From Nitrosarchaeum sp. (GTDB taxonomy: Archaea; Thermoproteota; Nitrososphaeria; Nitrososphaerales; Nitrosopumilaceae): DNA of 64,000 nucleotides. The position numbers were made by a program, and so were the translations under genes. Location of the stretch: contig BGOU01000008.1 in NCBI GenBank assembly GCA_003569705.1, forward strand, positions 37,737 through 101,736. The letters run 5' to 3'. Shown piece after piece: positions 43,040 to 51,784 of the stretch. Numbering within the stretch: the first letter of the stretch is position 1; each line of letters begins with the position of its first letter. Under the pieces are notes generated by a model that saw only the letters and a program-made list of their open reading frames with translations, was not told the DNA's origin and did not search any database.

Positions 43040-43264
43040 ATGGATGATCCTTATCTAAATGATCTAAAAGACGAGTTTAAAAAATACTCATCAGAATTAA
43101 AAACATTAAATAAAAAACTCTTAAAATCAAATTCATCTGAAGAACAATCAAGAATTATAAAAAAAATAGACAGCATTGCAAAAGAGATGGAAAAAAATCA
43201 AATACAATCAGTCAAAGTAACAAAATCAAGATTAAAAGAAAAAGGTAAATCAAAAAAATCCTAA
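43040..43264 (+). CDS. hypothetical coiled-coil protein, 74 aa
   Basis: Not recognised. Nearly all Lys/Glu/Ser/Leu/Ile in a helical pattern, basic C-terminus. A run of seven G (43021-43027) lies 12 bp before its start in otherwise AT-rich DNA. It precedes the winged-helix-like gene by 47 bp on the same strand. Confidence 0.55.
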   Translation: MDDPYLNDLKDEFKKYSSELKTLNKKLLKSNSSEEQSRIIKKIDSIAKEMEKNQIQSVKVTKSRLKEKGKSKKS

Positions 43265-43311
43265 TCTCAATCAAAATTCCTAAATTATAGGATAAATGTA
43301 GAGTAAGAGGA

Positions 43312-43740
43312 TTGGACGAAAGAGAAGAAGAGCGATTGAGAGCAACATTATTGGCACTTAAAACATTAGAAGAGTGGGGTGGAACTAATTCTAGATTTAT
43401 TTGGTTTAGAGAACTACATAGAATTACAGATATTGACAAAGGGTTACTAAGAAACATCATCAATGATTTAAAAAAATCAAAAGAAGTTCAAGAGATGCAC
43501 GGTACAAATAACAGAATATTTTTCTGTCTAAGAAAATATTATAAAAAATGTCACGACATAGAATTTAGATTTAAAGGAAAACCAATAATGCTCAGAGACG
43601 GAAGTAAAGTCAAAGTAATACAAGGTGAAACCAACTCTACCGCACGTACAAGAAAAAGATTAGAAAAACAACAAAAAAGACGACAAGTAAAATCATACAC
43701 TAGAATGAAAAGCAGAAACAGAAGACCACATAAATCATAA
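43312..43740 (+). CDS. winged-helix-like protein with basic tail, 142 aa
   Basis: No family name. The first 75 residues fit a winged helix (LRATLLALKTLEEWGG, ITDIDKGLLRNIINDLKKSKEVQEM), followed by a short beta region and about 35 residues that are almost a quarter to a third Arg/Lys (TARTRKRLEKQQKRRQVK), likely contacting nucleic acid. TTG start; no ATG fits. May be a DNA- or RNA-binding regulator. Confidence 0.6.
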   Translation: MDEREEERLRATLLALKTLEEWGGTNSRFIWFRELHRITDIDKGLLRNIINDLKKSKEVQEMHGTNNRIFFCLRKYYKKCHDIEFRFKGKPIMLRDGSKVKVIQGETNSTARTRKRLEKQQKRRQVKSYTRMKSRNRRPHKS

Positions 43741-43751
43741 ATTAACCATCA

Positions 43752-43979
43752 TTAAGGGTCATCGACTTTTCTGCGCATAAGATTAAATTCGGCGCGTTTT
43801 AGTTTTGCAGATTCTGCTACATCTTCAGTCATATCATATAGATGATGGAGTTCCAACCCTGATGATATCTCATCTTCTTTTTGGTCCTCTAATTCCAACT
43901 CAAGATTAGACAAAATATCTATATTTTCTTCCAGAATTTTCAGGCATTTTTTTATTGCCTCAGGAAGCTCATCATCCAT
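43752..43979 (-). CDS. hypothetical acidic protein, 75 aa
   Basis: Not recognised. Acidic helices (EAIKKCLKILEENIDILSNLELEL), Asp-Asp-Pro end. Convergent with the winged-helix-like gene, 11 bp between stops. Confidence 0.55.
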   Translation of the reverse strand: MDDELPEAIKKCLKILEENIDILSNLELELEDQKEDEISSGLELHHLYDMTEDVAESAKLKRAEFNLMRRKVDDP

Positions 43980-44030
43980 TATGAATATGTAAAATTAGCA
44001 TAGTAAATGATTTTCGATGTGTAAATGGGC

Positions 44031-45158
44031 TTATTTTTGTAATTTTTCTCTCAGATAAGGCATTACATGGCTTGCAAATTTATCAATAGAGCCAAAGTAG
44101 TTTTTGCCCCAGAATCGAATTACAAAGTGGTTTACACCTGCTTTCATGAATCGCTCAAATGTTGGAATGATATCATCAGGGGTACCAACTGCAGTTGATG
44201 AACGAGCAATTTTATCAGGAATTTTTGTTGCAGCATCTCTCATCTTGACAATCCAAGATTGATCTGACATTGAATATTCTGTAAAGTATTTTACAAAATC
44301 AAATCCTTCAATTTCTTTAATACCGTGAACACGCAACACTTCAGGTTTGAACAAACTTACCTTTACTGCTTCTTTCATTTTTGCCCAAGATTCTTCTGCA
44401 TCTTCTGAAAAGTAAACATCAATATCTAATGCATATTGGAAATTATCCTTTTCTTTTTGAGTTCTGTTATGTGTATCCATAGATACTTGAATTTGTTTTG
44501 CATGATCTTCAAATAATTCTGGAGTGTAACCTATTGGCAACCATCCATCACCAAGTTTTCCAGTAAGTTCCAAAGTGCGTGTACCGCCTGATGCCATGTA
44601 TGTTGGTGGATGTGGTTTTCTAATTGGTGGTGCTTGAAGACATGCACCTTCTAATTTGTAATATTTACCATCATAATTTACAGTATGATCAGGAGTAGAG
44701 CCATACAAAGTTTTGATAACTTGAATTTGTTCTTCCCATTTAGAAACTGGTTTTTCAAAAGGAATACAAAATTCTTTTAGATTTTGAGCCTCACCTGCGC
44801 CAATTCCTAAAATTGCTCTTCCTTTTGAAATTCTGTCAAGTGTGATTGTAGCTAGTGCAATGTTTGATGGATGTCTTCTAATTGCATCAGTTACACATGT
44901 TCCTAATTCAACATTATTTGTAACTGCGGCAATTGCAGATAGCATTACCCAAGGATCTAAAACAATTGCATTTTTCCATTGTGGGACATTTGTGTGGTCC
45001 ATATAGAAAATAGAGTCATAACCTGTTTTATCGGCAAGCATACAAGCAGTTAGAATTTGATCTTCAGTATACCCTGCACGGGCAACATTTAGTCCATTTT
45101 GAATACCGAATTTTAATGGTTTTTCAGTAATCATACACTTAGTGAATAAGATTAGCAT
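44031..45158 (-). CDS. LLM-class (luciferase-like) F420/flavin oxidoreductase
   Basis: A 375-residue TIM-barrel oxidoreductase of the bacterial luciferase/Mer superfamily: KFGIQNGLNVARAGYTEDQI, FYMDHTNVP, ELGTCVTDAIRRHPSNIA, ISKGRAILGIGAGEAQNL and MASGGTRTLELTGKLGDGWLP. Resemblance to F420-dependent methylenetetrahydromethanopterin reductase and glucose-6-phosphate dehydrogenase is general; the substrate cannot be read. The upstream Met at 45143 or later may be the actual start because the first 15 residues lie outside the core. Confidence 0.85.
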   Translation of the reverse strand: MLILFTKCMITEKPLKFGIQNGLNVARAGYTEDQILTACMLADKTGYDSIFYMDHTNVPQWKNAIVLDPWVMLSAIAAVTNNVELGTCVTDAIRRHPSNIALATITLDRISKGRAILGIGAGEAQNLKEFCIPFEKPVSKWEEQIQVIKTLYGSTPDHTVNYDGKYYKLEGACLQAPPIRKPHPPTYMASGGTRTLELTGKLGDGWLPIGYTPELFEDHAKQIQVSMDTHNRTQKEKDNFQYALDIDVYFSEDAEESWAKMKEAVKVSLFKPEVLRVHGIKEIEGFDFVKYFTEYSMSDQSWIVKMRDAATKIPDKIARSSTAVGTPDDIIPTFERFMKAGVNHFVIRFWGKNYFGSIDKFASHVMPYLREKLQK

Positions 45159-45235
45159 AAATAAGTTTAGTCAAAACAGCCAATTTCGCAGTTTATCAGT
45201 AAAATAGAAAAAAAGTAAAAAAATATTGAAATTTT

Positions 45236-46180
45236 TTACAGATTACCTGATTTAATATCCTGTAGACACTTGATGACGTCTTCTTTGGAGATTGGGATTG
45301 GGTTTGGATCCAAATGTCCTCTATCAGTCATTACGGTATCTGCTGCATCTGAAACATCGGCTTTTAGATCAAGTTTGTCAAAGCCCAGTTTTTTCATGGC
45401 TTCCTTGAATCTATCATAGAAGATGGATTTGTTATGCTTGTGTGCAACTGTAGTACAAGAAGATAAAGAATAACCATGTGGTACTCCTTCATTTGAGAAT
45501 ACGTATGATAGTGCATGTCCAAGTGTAGTTGAACAGTTACCAAATCCAATACCAGATAACATTGAACCGTATGGATAATTTTCTGGTTTGTTATTCATTA
45601 TTGCATCATATAGAATCTCAAATGCTTGTTTACACATTGTTCTTGTAAAGTCATTACCAAGTTTGCTGTCATAGCCCTCGGTTGCTTGAGCGCATGCATC
45701 ACAAACAGAACTTTTGATGACTTGTTCTGGAGTACCGTCCATAAAATATGAATCCACTACAGCCATGTCAGCAAGAAATCTGTCTTCTCGTAGCAATTTC
45801 TTTTTTCCATCAAATTTCAAAACACAATACGTTGTCATTTCAGCTCCAGTTCCAAATGTAGTTGGAATTAGGATTTTTTCTTTTTTCATCTCTGGTGCAG
45901 CATATTTTACTACATCCATTGAACTTCCGCCACCCAATCCAATTAGGACTGAGGGATTTTTGTCTTTGAATTGTGAAATTACAGTATTGACATCATCAAT
46001 TGATGGTTCAGGCGTTACTTGATCATACAGCATATAGTCCGTAATCCCCATTTTGTCAAGCCATTTGTCAGAAAGTGCTGGAGGAACGGTTGTAACAACT
46101 AGGGCATTTTTTGGATATTCTGTTTCACCAAGTGCATTTTTTCCAAAATTGATAATTTTTGGAATACGTACTGAGTACAT
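45236..46180 (-). CDS. iron-containing alcohol dehydrogenase, candidate semialdehyde reductase
   Basis: A 314-residue group III dehydrogenase: nucleotide site GLGGGSSMDVVKYAA, PTTFGTGAEMT, and metal ligands Asp (VCDACAQATEG), His (LGHALSYVF) and His (VPHGYSL). In ammonia-oxidising archaea an enzyme of this class is implicated as succinic/malonic semialdehyde reductase of the 3-hydroxypropionate/4-hydroxybutyrate cycle; that this gene is the one is an inference from length and context (sucCD lies in the same window). It is somewhat shorter than most members. Confidence 0.82.
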   Translation of the reverse strand: MYSVRIPKIINFGKNALGETEYPKNALVVTTVPPALSDKWLDKMGITDYMLYDQVTPEPSIDDVNTVISQFKDKNPSVLIGLGGGSSMDVVKYAAPEMKKEKILIPTTFGTGAEMTTYCVLKFDGKKKLLREDRFLADMAVVDSYFMDGTPEQVIKSSVCDACAQATEGYDSKLGNDFTRTMCKQAFEILYDAIMNNKPENYPYGSMLSGIGFGNCSTTLGHALSYVFSNEGVPHGYSLSSCTTVAHKHNKSIFYDRFKEAMKKLGFDKLDLKADVSDAADTVMTDRGHLDPNPIPISKEDVIKCLQDIKSGNL

Positions 46181-46234
46181 GAATCAAAGGCATCATTGAT
46201 TATTATTATATCTTACAGTAAGAGAAATTAGCAT

Positions 46235-47512
46235 ATGATTATTCAAAATTTTGAAGATTTAGCAACATCAGAAAAGAAAAGAGAATGCTTAGAGATTTTG
46301 GAGGCTGGATTAAAAGCTGCAGACCCAGAGAATATCATACCAAAATTTGTTACTCCAGAAGAAATTAAAATTCATGGACAAATTCTCAAACTAAGCGGTT
46401 TTTCCAACATGTACACAGTCGCATTTGGGAAAGCGGGTGATTCTATGACTAGGGCATTAAATGAAATTATTCCAATTAAAAGTGGAATTATAGTAATTCC
46501 AAAAGGGTCCAAATCAAAAATAAAAAGCAAGAAATTTCAGATTTTTAATTCTGGGCATCCAAAACCAGATCAAACAAGCGTAAAGGCTGCAAAAGAAGTA
46601 ACAAAATTTCTTCAAAATAGAAGAGAGGGAGAATTGGTGATATTTCTGGTTTCAGGTGGGGGATCATCACTACTTGCCATTCCAGACGACATAATATTGG
46701 ATGATAAAATCTATGTAACCGATCTATTGTTAAAATCAGGTGCCACCATTCAAGAATTTAATTGCATTAGAAAGCATTTATCAAAAATAAAAGGTGGCAG
46801 ACTAGTTGAAAATATCAAATGTGATGGAATTGGACTTGTAATGTCAGATGTTGAAGGAGATGATCTTTCATCTATTGCATCAGGAACAACATACATGGAC
46901 AATACCACTTTTTTAGATGCACTAAACATAATCAACAAATACAAATTAAAAAATAAAATCCCATTAGAAATTCTACAAAGATTAGAAGATGGATTTAAAG
47001 GAAAAATTCCTGAAACCCCAAAAAATGCAAAGATAGAAAATTATGTCATTGCAAATAACAAAGATTGTCTAAAAGCAATGGAATCCAAAGCCAAAGAATT
47101 TGGGTATAAAGTAAAAACAATACAAGTGTTTGGCAACATAAAAGATGCTACAAAAACAATCATGGAAAATATATCAGATGAACAAAAAAGTTGTCTGATT
47201 TTTGGTGGAGAAACTACAGTTGAAGTAATTGGGAAAGGATCAGGTGGGAGAAATCAGGAATTAGTTTTAAGAATTTTAAAGAATGCACAAAATTTAAAAA
47301 AAATGATCATTTCATCAATGGGGACAGATGGAATAGATGGAAGTACATTTTTTGCAGGAGCCATAACAGAGAACGTCAAAATGGATGAATCAATAATTAA
47401 AGAATTCTTAAAAAATAGTGACTCTGGAAGATTTTTTCAAAAACAAAAAAGCAACATCAGAACAGATTTTACTCACACAAATCTGATGGACATAGGCGTG
47501 ATATTGAAGTAA
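46235..47512 (+). CDS. glycerate 2-kinase (MOFRL/GckA family)
   Basis: Phosphorylates D-glycerate to 2-phosphoglycerate. The 425-residue protein has the glycerate kinase domain (VAFGKAGDSMTRALNEI, FLVSGGGSSLLAIPDD, HLSKIKGGRLVENI, MSDVEGDDLSSIASG) and the C-terminal MOFRL domain (FGGETTVEVIGKGSGGRNQELVL, SMGTDGIDGSTFFAGAI). Divergent from the iron alcohol dehydrogenase, 54 bp between starts. Confidence 0.92.
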   Translation: MIIQNFEDLATSEKKRECLEILEAGLKAADPENIIPKFVTPEEIKIHGQILKLSGFSNMYTVAFGKAGDSMTRALNEIIPIKSGIIVIPKGSKSKIKSKKFQIFNSGHPKPDQTSVKAAKEVTKFLQNRREGELVIFLVSGGGSSLLAIPDDIILDDKIYVTDLLLKSGATIQEFNCIRKHLSKIKGGRLVENIKCDGIGLVMSDVEGDDLSSIASGTTYMDNTTFLDALNIINKYKLKNKIPLEILQRLEDGFKGKIPETPKNAKIENYVIANNKDCLKAMESKAKEFGYKVKTIQVFGNIKDATKTIMENISDEQKSCLIFGGETTVEVIGKGSGGRNQELVLRILKNAQNLKKMIISSMGTDGIDGSTFFAGAITENVKMDESIIKEFLKNSDSGRFFQKQKSNIRTDFTHTNLMDIGVILK

Positions 47513-47516
47513 ATCG

Positions 47517-47621
47517 TTAATTGCACAAAACTTGTTTTTCTATTTTTTCCTTTTCTTTTCTCATTCTGGCTATAACTGCAGCCAATTGTGCATCATGAAT
47601 TTCATCAAGGGTTTCGCACAT
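47517..47621 (-). CDS. candidate small protein, 34 aa
   Basis: Short frame with an amphipathic Ala/Arg/Lys/Glu helix (DEIHDAQLAAVIARMRKEK). Codon use resembles the neighbours and the frame fills the gap after the glycerate kinase. No family; expression evidence is needed to accept it. Confidence 0.35.
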   Translation of the reverse strand: MCETLDEIHDAQLAAVIARMRKEKEKIEKQVLCN

Positions 47622-47768
47622 ACCAAAAGAATATCTTGCACATACTTAAATCATGAATGAAAATTTACCAGAATTATTTTGTAATTTTTTTATGAATAAA
47701 CTAATGTTTACAGATATTGGTGCATAGTGTTTTAATAGAATGGTGACGTATTTAGTCCAGATATAGCC

Positions 47769-48008
47769 ATGTTGGAAAAACAATTCAATCCAGATTTACT
47801 ATATAACAGAATTGTCCATTATTACATAGATAAAAAAGGATATTCAAAAGATAAGGCAAATTCAATTGCACAATCAGTAGTAAAAAGAGAAGCGCAAAGA
47901 AGAATATGTAAAAATGAAAAGTGTAAGCATTTTTCACATGATCATATTAGAAATTCTGAAACATGTTTGGTTTTAGATTGTGACTGTGGAAATTTTCAAA
48001 CTAGATAA
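47769..48008 (+). CDS. hypothetical zinc-binding protein, 79 aa
   Basis: An N-terminal helical part with a Gly-Tyr-Ser-Lys-Asp-Lys-Ala pattern is followed by a Cys/His cluster: CKNEKCKHFSHDH, then TCLVLDCDCGNFQ. Five Cys and three His suggest at least one zinc site. Family not recognised. The last 8 bp overlap the convergent beta-CASP nuclease gene. Confidence 0.65.
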   Translation: MLEKQFNPDLLYNRIVHYYIDKKGYSKDKANSIAQSVVKREAQRRICKNEKCKHFSHDHIRNSETCLVLDCDCGNFQTR

Positions 48009-48987
48009 AATCATCCAAAGAATTTTCACGTAATGGTTGTGCATTAATTCCAATTTTTTTTAGGTGTTCAGCAAATTCCTTAACAAATCCATGAATGGTA
48101 TAAACCTGTTCTGCCCCTGAACGTACCACCATATCTACTAGCTCATTAAAATCACAATGATCACTCATTGGAATTGAATAATCAGATCGTCTCCCGAATG
48201 CAAACCTAGTAGATTGTGCCCAACCACTAAAACCGATAGTTACTGCACCATATTTTGATTTCATATCTTTGAGAAATTGGTTCTTTTCAGACATCATTGG
48301 TGCAACCATTACCCATGGTTTTTTTGATAATAATCCATTTTTTTCTGCTTCAGAATGACCAATTCCATCATTTAGAGATACACCAAGTTGCTGATGAAGT
48401 GTGTTCATTTGTTTTACAGAATCATGAAAGTAAAGAGGCCCCCAATGTCCAAAGAGTTGAGTAATAGTTTGAGCTTTTCCTAGCTGATAACCCAATAATA
48501 TGACAGGTATGCCTTTTCCATAAAGTTCTGAAATTAATTCATTTACTTGTTTTTGTATGTCTTGTAATTTTGGAAAGACAAATTCAGGCAAACCAAATGT
48601 GCATTCTGTGATCAGTGTTTTACATTTTGGGATAATTGCACCTTTTAGAAACCCACGATTTCTCGTACAGATATCGCCAGTATAGAAAATATCATCAAAA
48701 AGTAATCCCTTTGCACCCAAAATATGACCGCTGTCAATTAATGAAAAATCATCCATACTTTGAACATGGTTTTCCATCTTAAAGCCTCTAAGATGTGCAA
48801 TCTCACTGGTTTCAATTGATGAAAGTATTGTACCGCCATTTTTTGATGGGAGATGATCAAAGTGTGCATGAGATATAAAATTCACTCCAGTTGAATTAGT
48901 ATTTTTTGGATCCAGGTGTATCTTTCTCCCATCAATCTCACACAAGATACCATTTTTTGTCATTCTAATAGGATGTGGCAATGTCAA
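48001..48987 (-). CDS. metallo-beta-lactamase/beta-CASP-type exonuclease
   Basis: A 328-residue MBL-fold nuclease of the COG1236 group. Metal motifs: SHAHFDHLP (about 40), DSGHILGAKGLLF, YTGDICTRNRG and a late SDHCDFNEL; the beta-CASP part carries VILLGYQLGKAQ and VYTIHGF. Relatives include the ligase-associated DNA exonuclease and SNM1/CPSF types, so DNA repair or RNA processing are both open. Divergent from purN. Confidence 0.85.
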   Translation of the reverse strand: MTLPHPIRMTKNGILCEIDGRKIHLDPKNTNSTGVNFISHAHFDHLPSKNGGTILSSIETSEIAHLRGFKMENHVQSMDDFSLIDSGHILGAKGLLFDDIFYTGDICTRNRGFLKGAIIPKCKTLITECTFGLPEFVFPKLQDIQKQVNELISELYGKGIPVILLGYQLGKAQTITQLFGHWGPLYFHDSVKQMNTLHQQLGVSLNDGIGHSEAEKNGLLSKKPWVMVAPMMSEKNQFLKDMKSKYGAVTIGFSGWAQSTRFAFGRRSDYSIPMSDHCDFNELVDMVVRSGAEQVYTIHGFVKEFAEHLKKIGINAQPLRENSLDDFI

Positions 48988-49039
48988 ACAAAATAATTAG
49001 ATTTGATATAAATTGCAGGTTTGATTTACTATTGACTAG

Positions 49040-49657
49040 TTGCTAAATTTAGGAATTTTAATTTCAGGTCGCGGAAGCAACATGGAGTATATTTTAAAAT
49101 CAATTAAACGTAAAAAAATTCCAATAAACCCAGCTATCATCATATCAAACAAATCAGATGCCAAAGGCTTAAAGATTGCACAGAGACTAGGCATCAAAAC
49201 AGAGGTAATCGAAAGTAAAGATTTCAAAGGAAGTAGATCAGAATATGATAAAAAAATAATAACAGTGCTAGAAAAGTATGGAGTCACACCAAAAAATGGA
49301 CTGGTGTGTTTAGCAGGGTTTATGAGAATAATTAGTCCTGAATTTGTTAAAAAATATAAAAATAGAATTATCAATATTCATCCAGCTTTGCTTCCATCTT
49401 TTCCAGGACTTGATGCCCAAAAACAGGCAATAGAGTATGGTTCAAAATATTCAGGATGTACAGTGCATTTTGTAGATTCGGGTGTTGATACAGGACCAAT
49501 AATTTTGCAATCAATAGTCAAAATAAGAAAAGGAGATACGGAAAAAACATTATCCAAACGCATTTTGGCAACAGAGCACAGAGCATATCCGGAAGCTATC
49601 AGATTATTTGCAGAAAAGAAAATAAAAATTTCAGGCAGAAAAACAATAATCAGTTAA
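49040..49657 (+). CDS. purN: phosphoribosylglycinamide formyltransferase
   Basis: Third step of purine synthesis, formyl transfer from 10-formyl-THF to GAR. A 205-residue enzyme: GILISGRGSNMEYIL for the phosphate, catalytic LAGFMRIISPEF, NIHPALLPSFPGLDAQ, and the catalytic Asp in HFVDSGVDTGPIILQ. TTG start at 49040 gives the family N-terminus; no ATG precedes it. The other folate and purine genes folD, the cyclo-ligase and purD lie within 4 kb. Confidence 0.95.
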   Translation: MLNLGILISGRGSNMEYILKSIKRKKIPINPAIIISNKSDAKGLKIAQRLGIKTEVIESKDFKGSRSEYDKKIITVLEKYGVTPKNGLVCLAGFMRIISPEFVKKYKNRIINIHPALLPSFPGLDAQKQAIEYGSKYSGCTVHFVDSGVDTGPIILQSIVKIRKGDTEKTLSKRILATEHRAYPEAIRLFAEKKIKISGRKTIIS

Positions 49658-49974
49658 GAATCAGGTCCGCTAAAAAAATACAATACAACTAGTTCTTTTG
49701 AATTACCATGAAAAAAATGTGTTATTTTTTTTCCTACAAAATACATTTTATTCTCAGAAACAGAATAATCCACATCTTTAATTTTTAAAAAACCATCACC
49801 TTTGAGAACAAAGTATACTTCGTCACTATCATGAGGCTCTTGTGTATCTTTCTCTCCAGGTTGCAATACCAACACACCTGCAGCCAGATTTTCGTTATTG
49901 ATAAAAGTGTGAAAATAATTGTCACTGTTTCTTATTTTTTCAATGTATTCGTTTACATCAAAAACTAATTTCAT
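49654..49974 (-). CDS. cupin-domain protein
   Basis: A 106-residue single cupin: motif 1 HTFINNENLAAGVLVLQPGEKDTQEPHDSDEV is only partly standard, with His in EPHDSDEVYFVLKGDGFLKI; motif 2 resembles MYFVGKKITHFFHGN. One metal site with His/Glu ligands is likely. Substrate unknown. It overlaps purN by 4 bp at the convergent ends and follows the ABM-domain gene by 1 bp. Confidence 0.78.
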   Translation of the reverse strand: MKLVFDVNEYIEKIRNSDNYFHTFINNENLAAGVLVLQPGEKDTQEPHDSDEVYFVLKGDGFLKIKDVDYSVSENKMYFVGKKITHFFHGNSKELVVLYFFSGPDS

Positions 49975-49975
49975 T

Positions 49976-50260
49976 TTATTGTGAAGCTACAGTGTAAAAT
50001 TTTGGTTCCGGAAGTTTCTCCATGTATGATGCAGCCATAGAATGAACTTTTTCATGTTCCGGGCTTTGATGCATTTTACTGAATTTTTCAAGATTCTCAA
50101 ATTCAACCAACACACGATGCTTACCGTCTTTAGTTTCCAAAAGACGCCTATTTACAAATCCATCAAATTTAGATACAACTTTGTTTGATTCAGAAAACCA
50201 TTTTTTAAAGTCAGCAACAGAATCATGTTTTATTTGAATATCAGATATCACTATAAACAT
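49976..50260 (-). CDS. antibiotic biosynthesis monooxygenase (ABM)-domain protein
   Basis: A 94-residue ferredoxin-like ABM fold: IVISDIQIKHDSVADFKKWFSESN, FVNRRLLETKDGKHRVLVEFEN, FSKMHQSPEHEKVH, FYTVASQ. Members include heme-degrading and quinone-forming monooxygenases and many unknowns. It lies directly upstream of the cupin gene, so the two are probably coexpressed. Confidence 0.78.
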   Translation of the reverse strand: MFIVISDIQIKHDSVADFKKWFSESNKVVSKFDGFVNRRLLETKDGKHRVLVEFENLEKFSKMHQSPEHEKVHSMAASYMEKLPEPKFYTVASQ

Positions 50261-50358
50261 AATATCACACCAATAGGGTCACATAATTTCTTTACTCAGA
50301 TTTTCAAATTCAGAACAATGTATTCCAAGGATTAAATATCTACAAGCCAGAAATAATC

Positions 50359-51225
50359 GTGATGACAGGCATCAAAATAGATGGAAAAGAGATTGCCCAA
50401 ACGGTAAAAGACAGAGTCAAAAAAGCTGTTGAAGAGTTAAAGAAACAAGGAATTAACCCATGTTTGGCAACTATTCTAGTTGGGGATAATCAAGCATCTG
50501 CCACTTATGTTAAAAATAAGCACAAAGCCTGCGAAGAAGTAGGAATCATAACCAAAGACTACAAACTATCATCAAGTATCACACAATTTGAAATAAATAA
50601 AATAATTGTCGAATTAAATAATGATAAATCAATTCATGGAATTTTAGTTCAATTACCATTACCTAATCAATTAGATGAGTTTGTTACAACATCTAGAATT
50701 TCTCCATTAAAAGATGTAGATGGCTTAACACCACACAATGTGGGTTTACTTGCAATGAAAAAAGCAGTACTTGTTGCATGTACACCATTGGGAGTGATGG
50801 AAATGTTTGATTATCACAATATAGAGTTGGAGGGGAAAAACATTGTTCTAATAAATCGAAGTAATTTGATAGGAAAACCGCTATACCATTTACTTTTGGC
50901 AAGAAATGCAACAGTAATTACATGTCATTCTAAAACAAAAAATATCAAGGAATTATGTCAGTTAGCAGATATTGTAATTACAGCGGTTGGTGATAGAAGC
51001 AAGTTTACATTAACACCAGATATGATAAAAAAAGATGCAATTGTAATTGATGTTGCAATCTCAAGATATAAAGAAAAACTCGTAGGAGATATAGATTATG
51101 ATCAGATTATCCAAAAAGCATCTTATGCAACACCTGTTCCAGGTGGGGTAGGTCCCATGACAGTTGCAATGTTATTGAAAAATACAATAACAGCCGCATC
51201 ATTGAGTAGTCAAATTGAAAGATAA
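50359..51225 (+). CDS. folD: methylene-THF dehydrogenase/cyclohydrolase
   Basis: Interconverts methylene- and 10-formyl-THF. A 288-residue bifunctional enzyme: substrate motif SATYVKNKHKACEEVGI with catalytic Lys, HGILVQLPLPNQL, DVDGLTPHN, NADP motif LINRSNLIGKPL and VPGGVGPMTVAML. The GTG at 50359 is directly followed by ATG at 50362, so either may start. It overlaps the cyclo-ligase gene by 11 bp. Confidence 0.95.
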   Translation: MMTGIKIDGKEIAQTVKDRVKKAVEELKKQGINPCLATILVGDNQASATYVKNKHKACEEVGIITKDYKLSSSITQFEINKIIVELNNDKSIHGILVQLPLPNQLDEFVTTSRISPLKDVDGLTPHNVGLLAMKKAVLVACTPLGVMEMFDYHNIELEGKNIVLINRSNLIGKPLYHLLLARNATVITCHSKTKNIKELCQLADIVITAVGDRSKFTLTPDMIKKDAIVIDVAISRYKEKLVGDIDYDQIIQKASYATPVPGGVGPMTVAMLLKNTITAASLSSQIER

Positions 51226-51784
51226 TTCAGAGAAAACATCATTACGTGAATTCCTCCTTGAGAAAAGAGATGGAACATCTTTTGATTTAATGAAAATTGC
51301 AAGCAAGGCAATACTAAAGAAATTAAAAAAAATAGAATCATTTAGAAATGCACAAAAAATTGGAGCGTACTATCCAATAGGCAGTGAAATACTGACACAG
51401 GACATTATGCAAGAAGCCCTAAGTGAGGGAAAAGAGGTATTTTTGCCCAAAGTAACAGGAAAAAATATGGAATTTAGAAAAATCGAGAATTTCAGTAATT
51501 TAGAAAACGGTAGTTTTGACATAATGGAGCCTCGTAACGAATGTCCTGTAGATAATAATCTGGATGTGATACTTGTTCCAACAGTAGGGATATCACCAAC
51601 TGGAGTAAGGCTAGGATACGGTCATGGGTTTTATGATAGATTTTTAGCTGAAAATAAAATTGAAACGATTTCATTGACGTTGGAAAAACAGATTATAAAA
51701 AATATTCCACGTTCAGATCACGATGTAATTATTAATTGGATCGTTACAGAAGACAGAGTGATTGATACATCAGATATAAGATAG
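51215..51784 (+). CDS. 5-formyltetrahydrofolate cyclo-ligase
   Basis: Converts 5-formyl-THF to 5,10-methenyl-THF. A 189-residue enzyme with RDGTSFDLMKIASKAI at the start, GAYYPIGSEILTQ, EVFLPKV, LVPTVGISPTGVRLGYGHGFYDRFLAE. TTG start within the end of folD implies coupled translation. Convergent with purD with a 15-bp overlap. Confidence 0.9.
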   Translation: MKDNSEKTSLREFLLEKRDGTSFDLMKIASKAILKKLKKIESFRNAQKIGAYYPIGSEILTQDIMQEALSEGKEVFLPKVTGKNMEFRKIENFSNLENGSFDIMEPRNECPVDNNLDVILVPTVGISPTGVRLGYGHGFYDRFLAENKIETISLTLEKQIIKNIPRSDHDVIINWIVTEDRVIDTSDIR

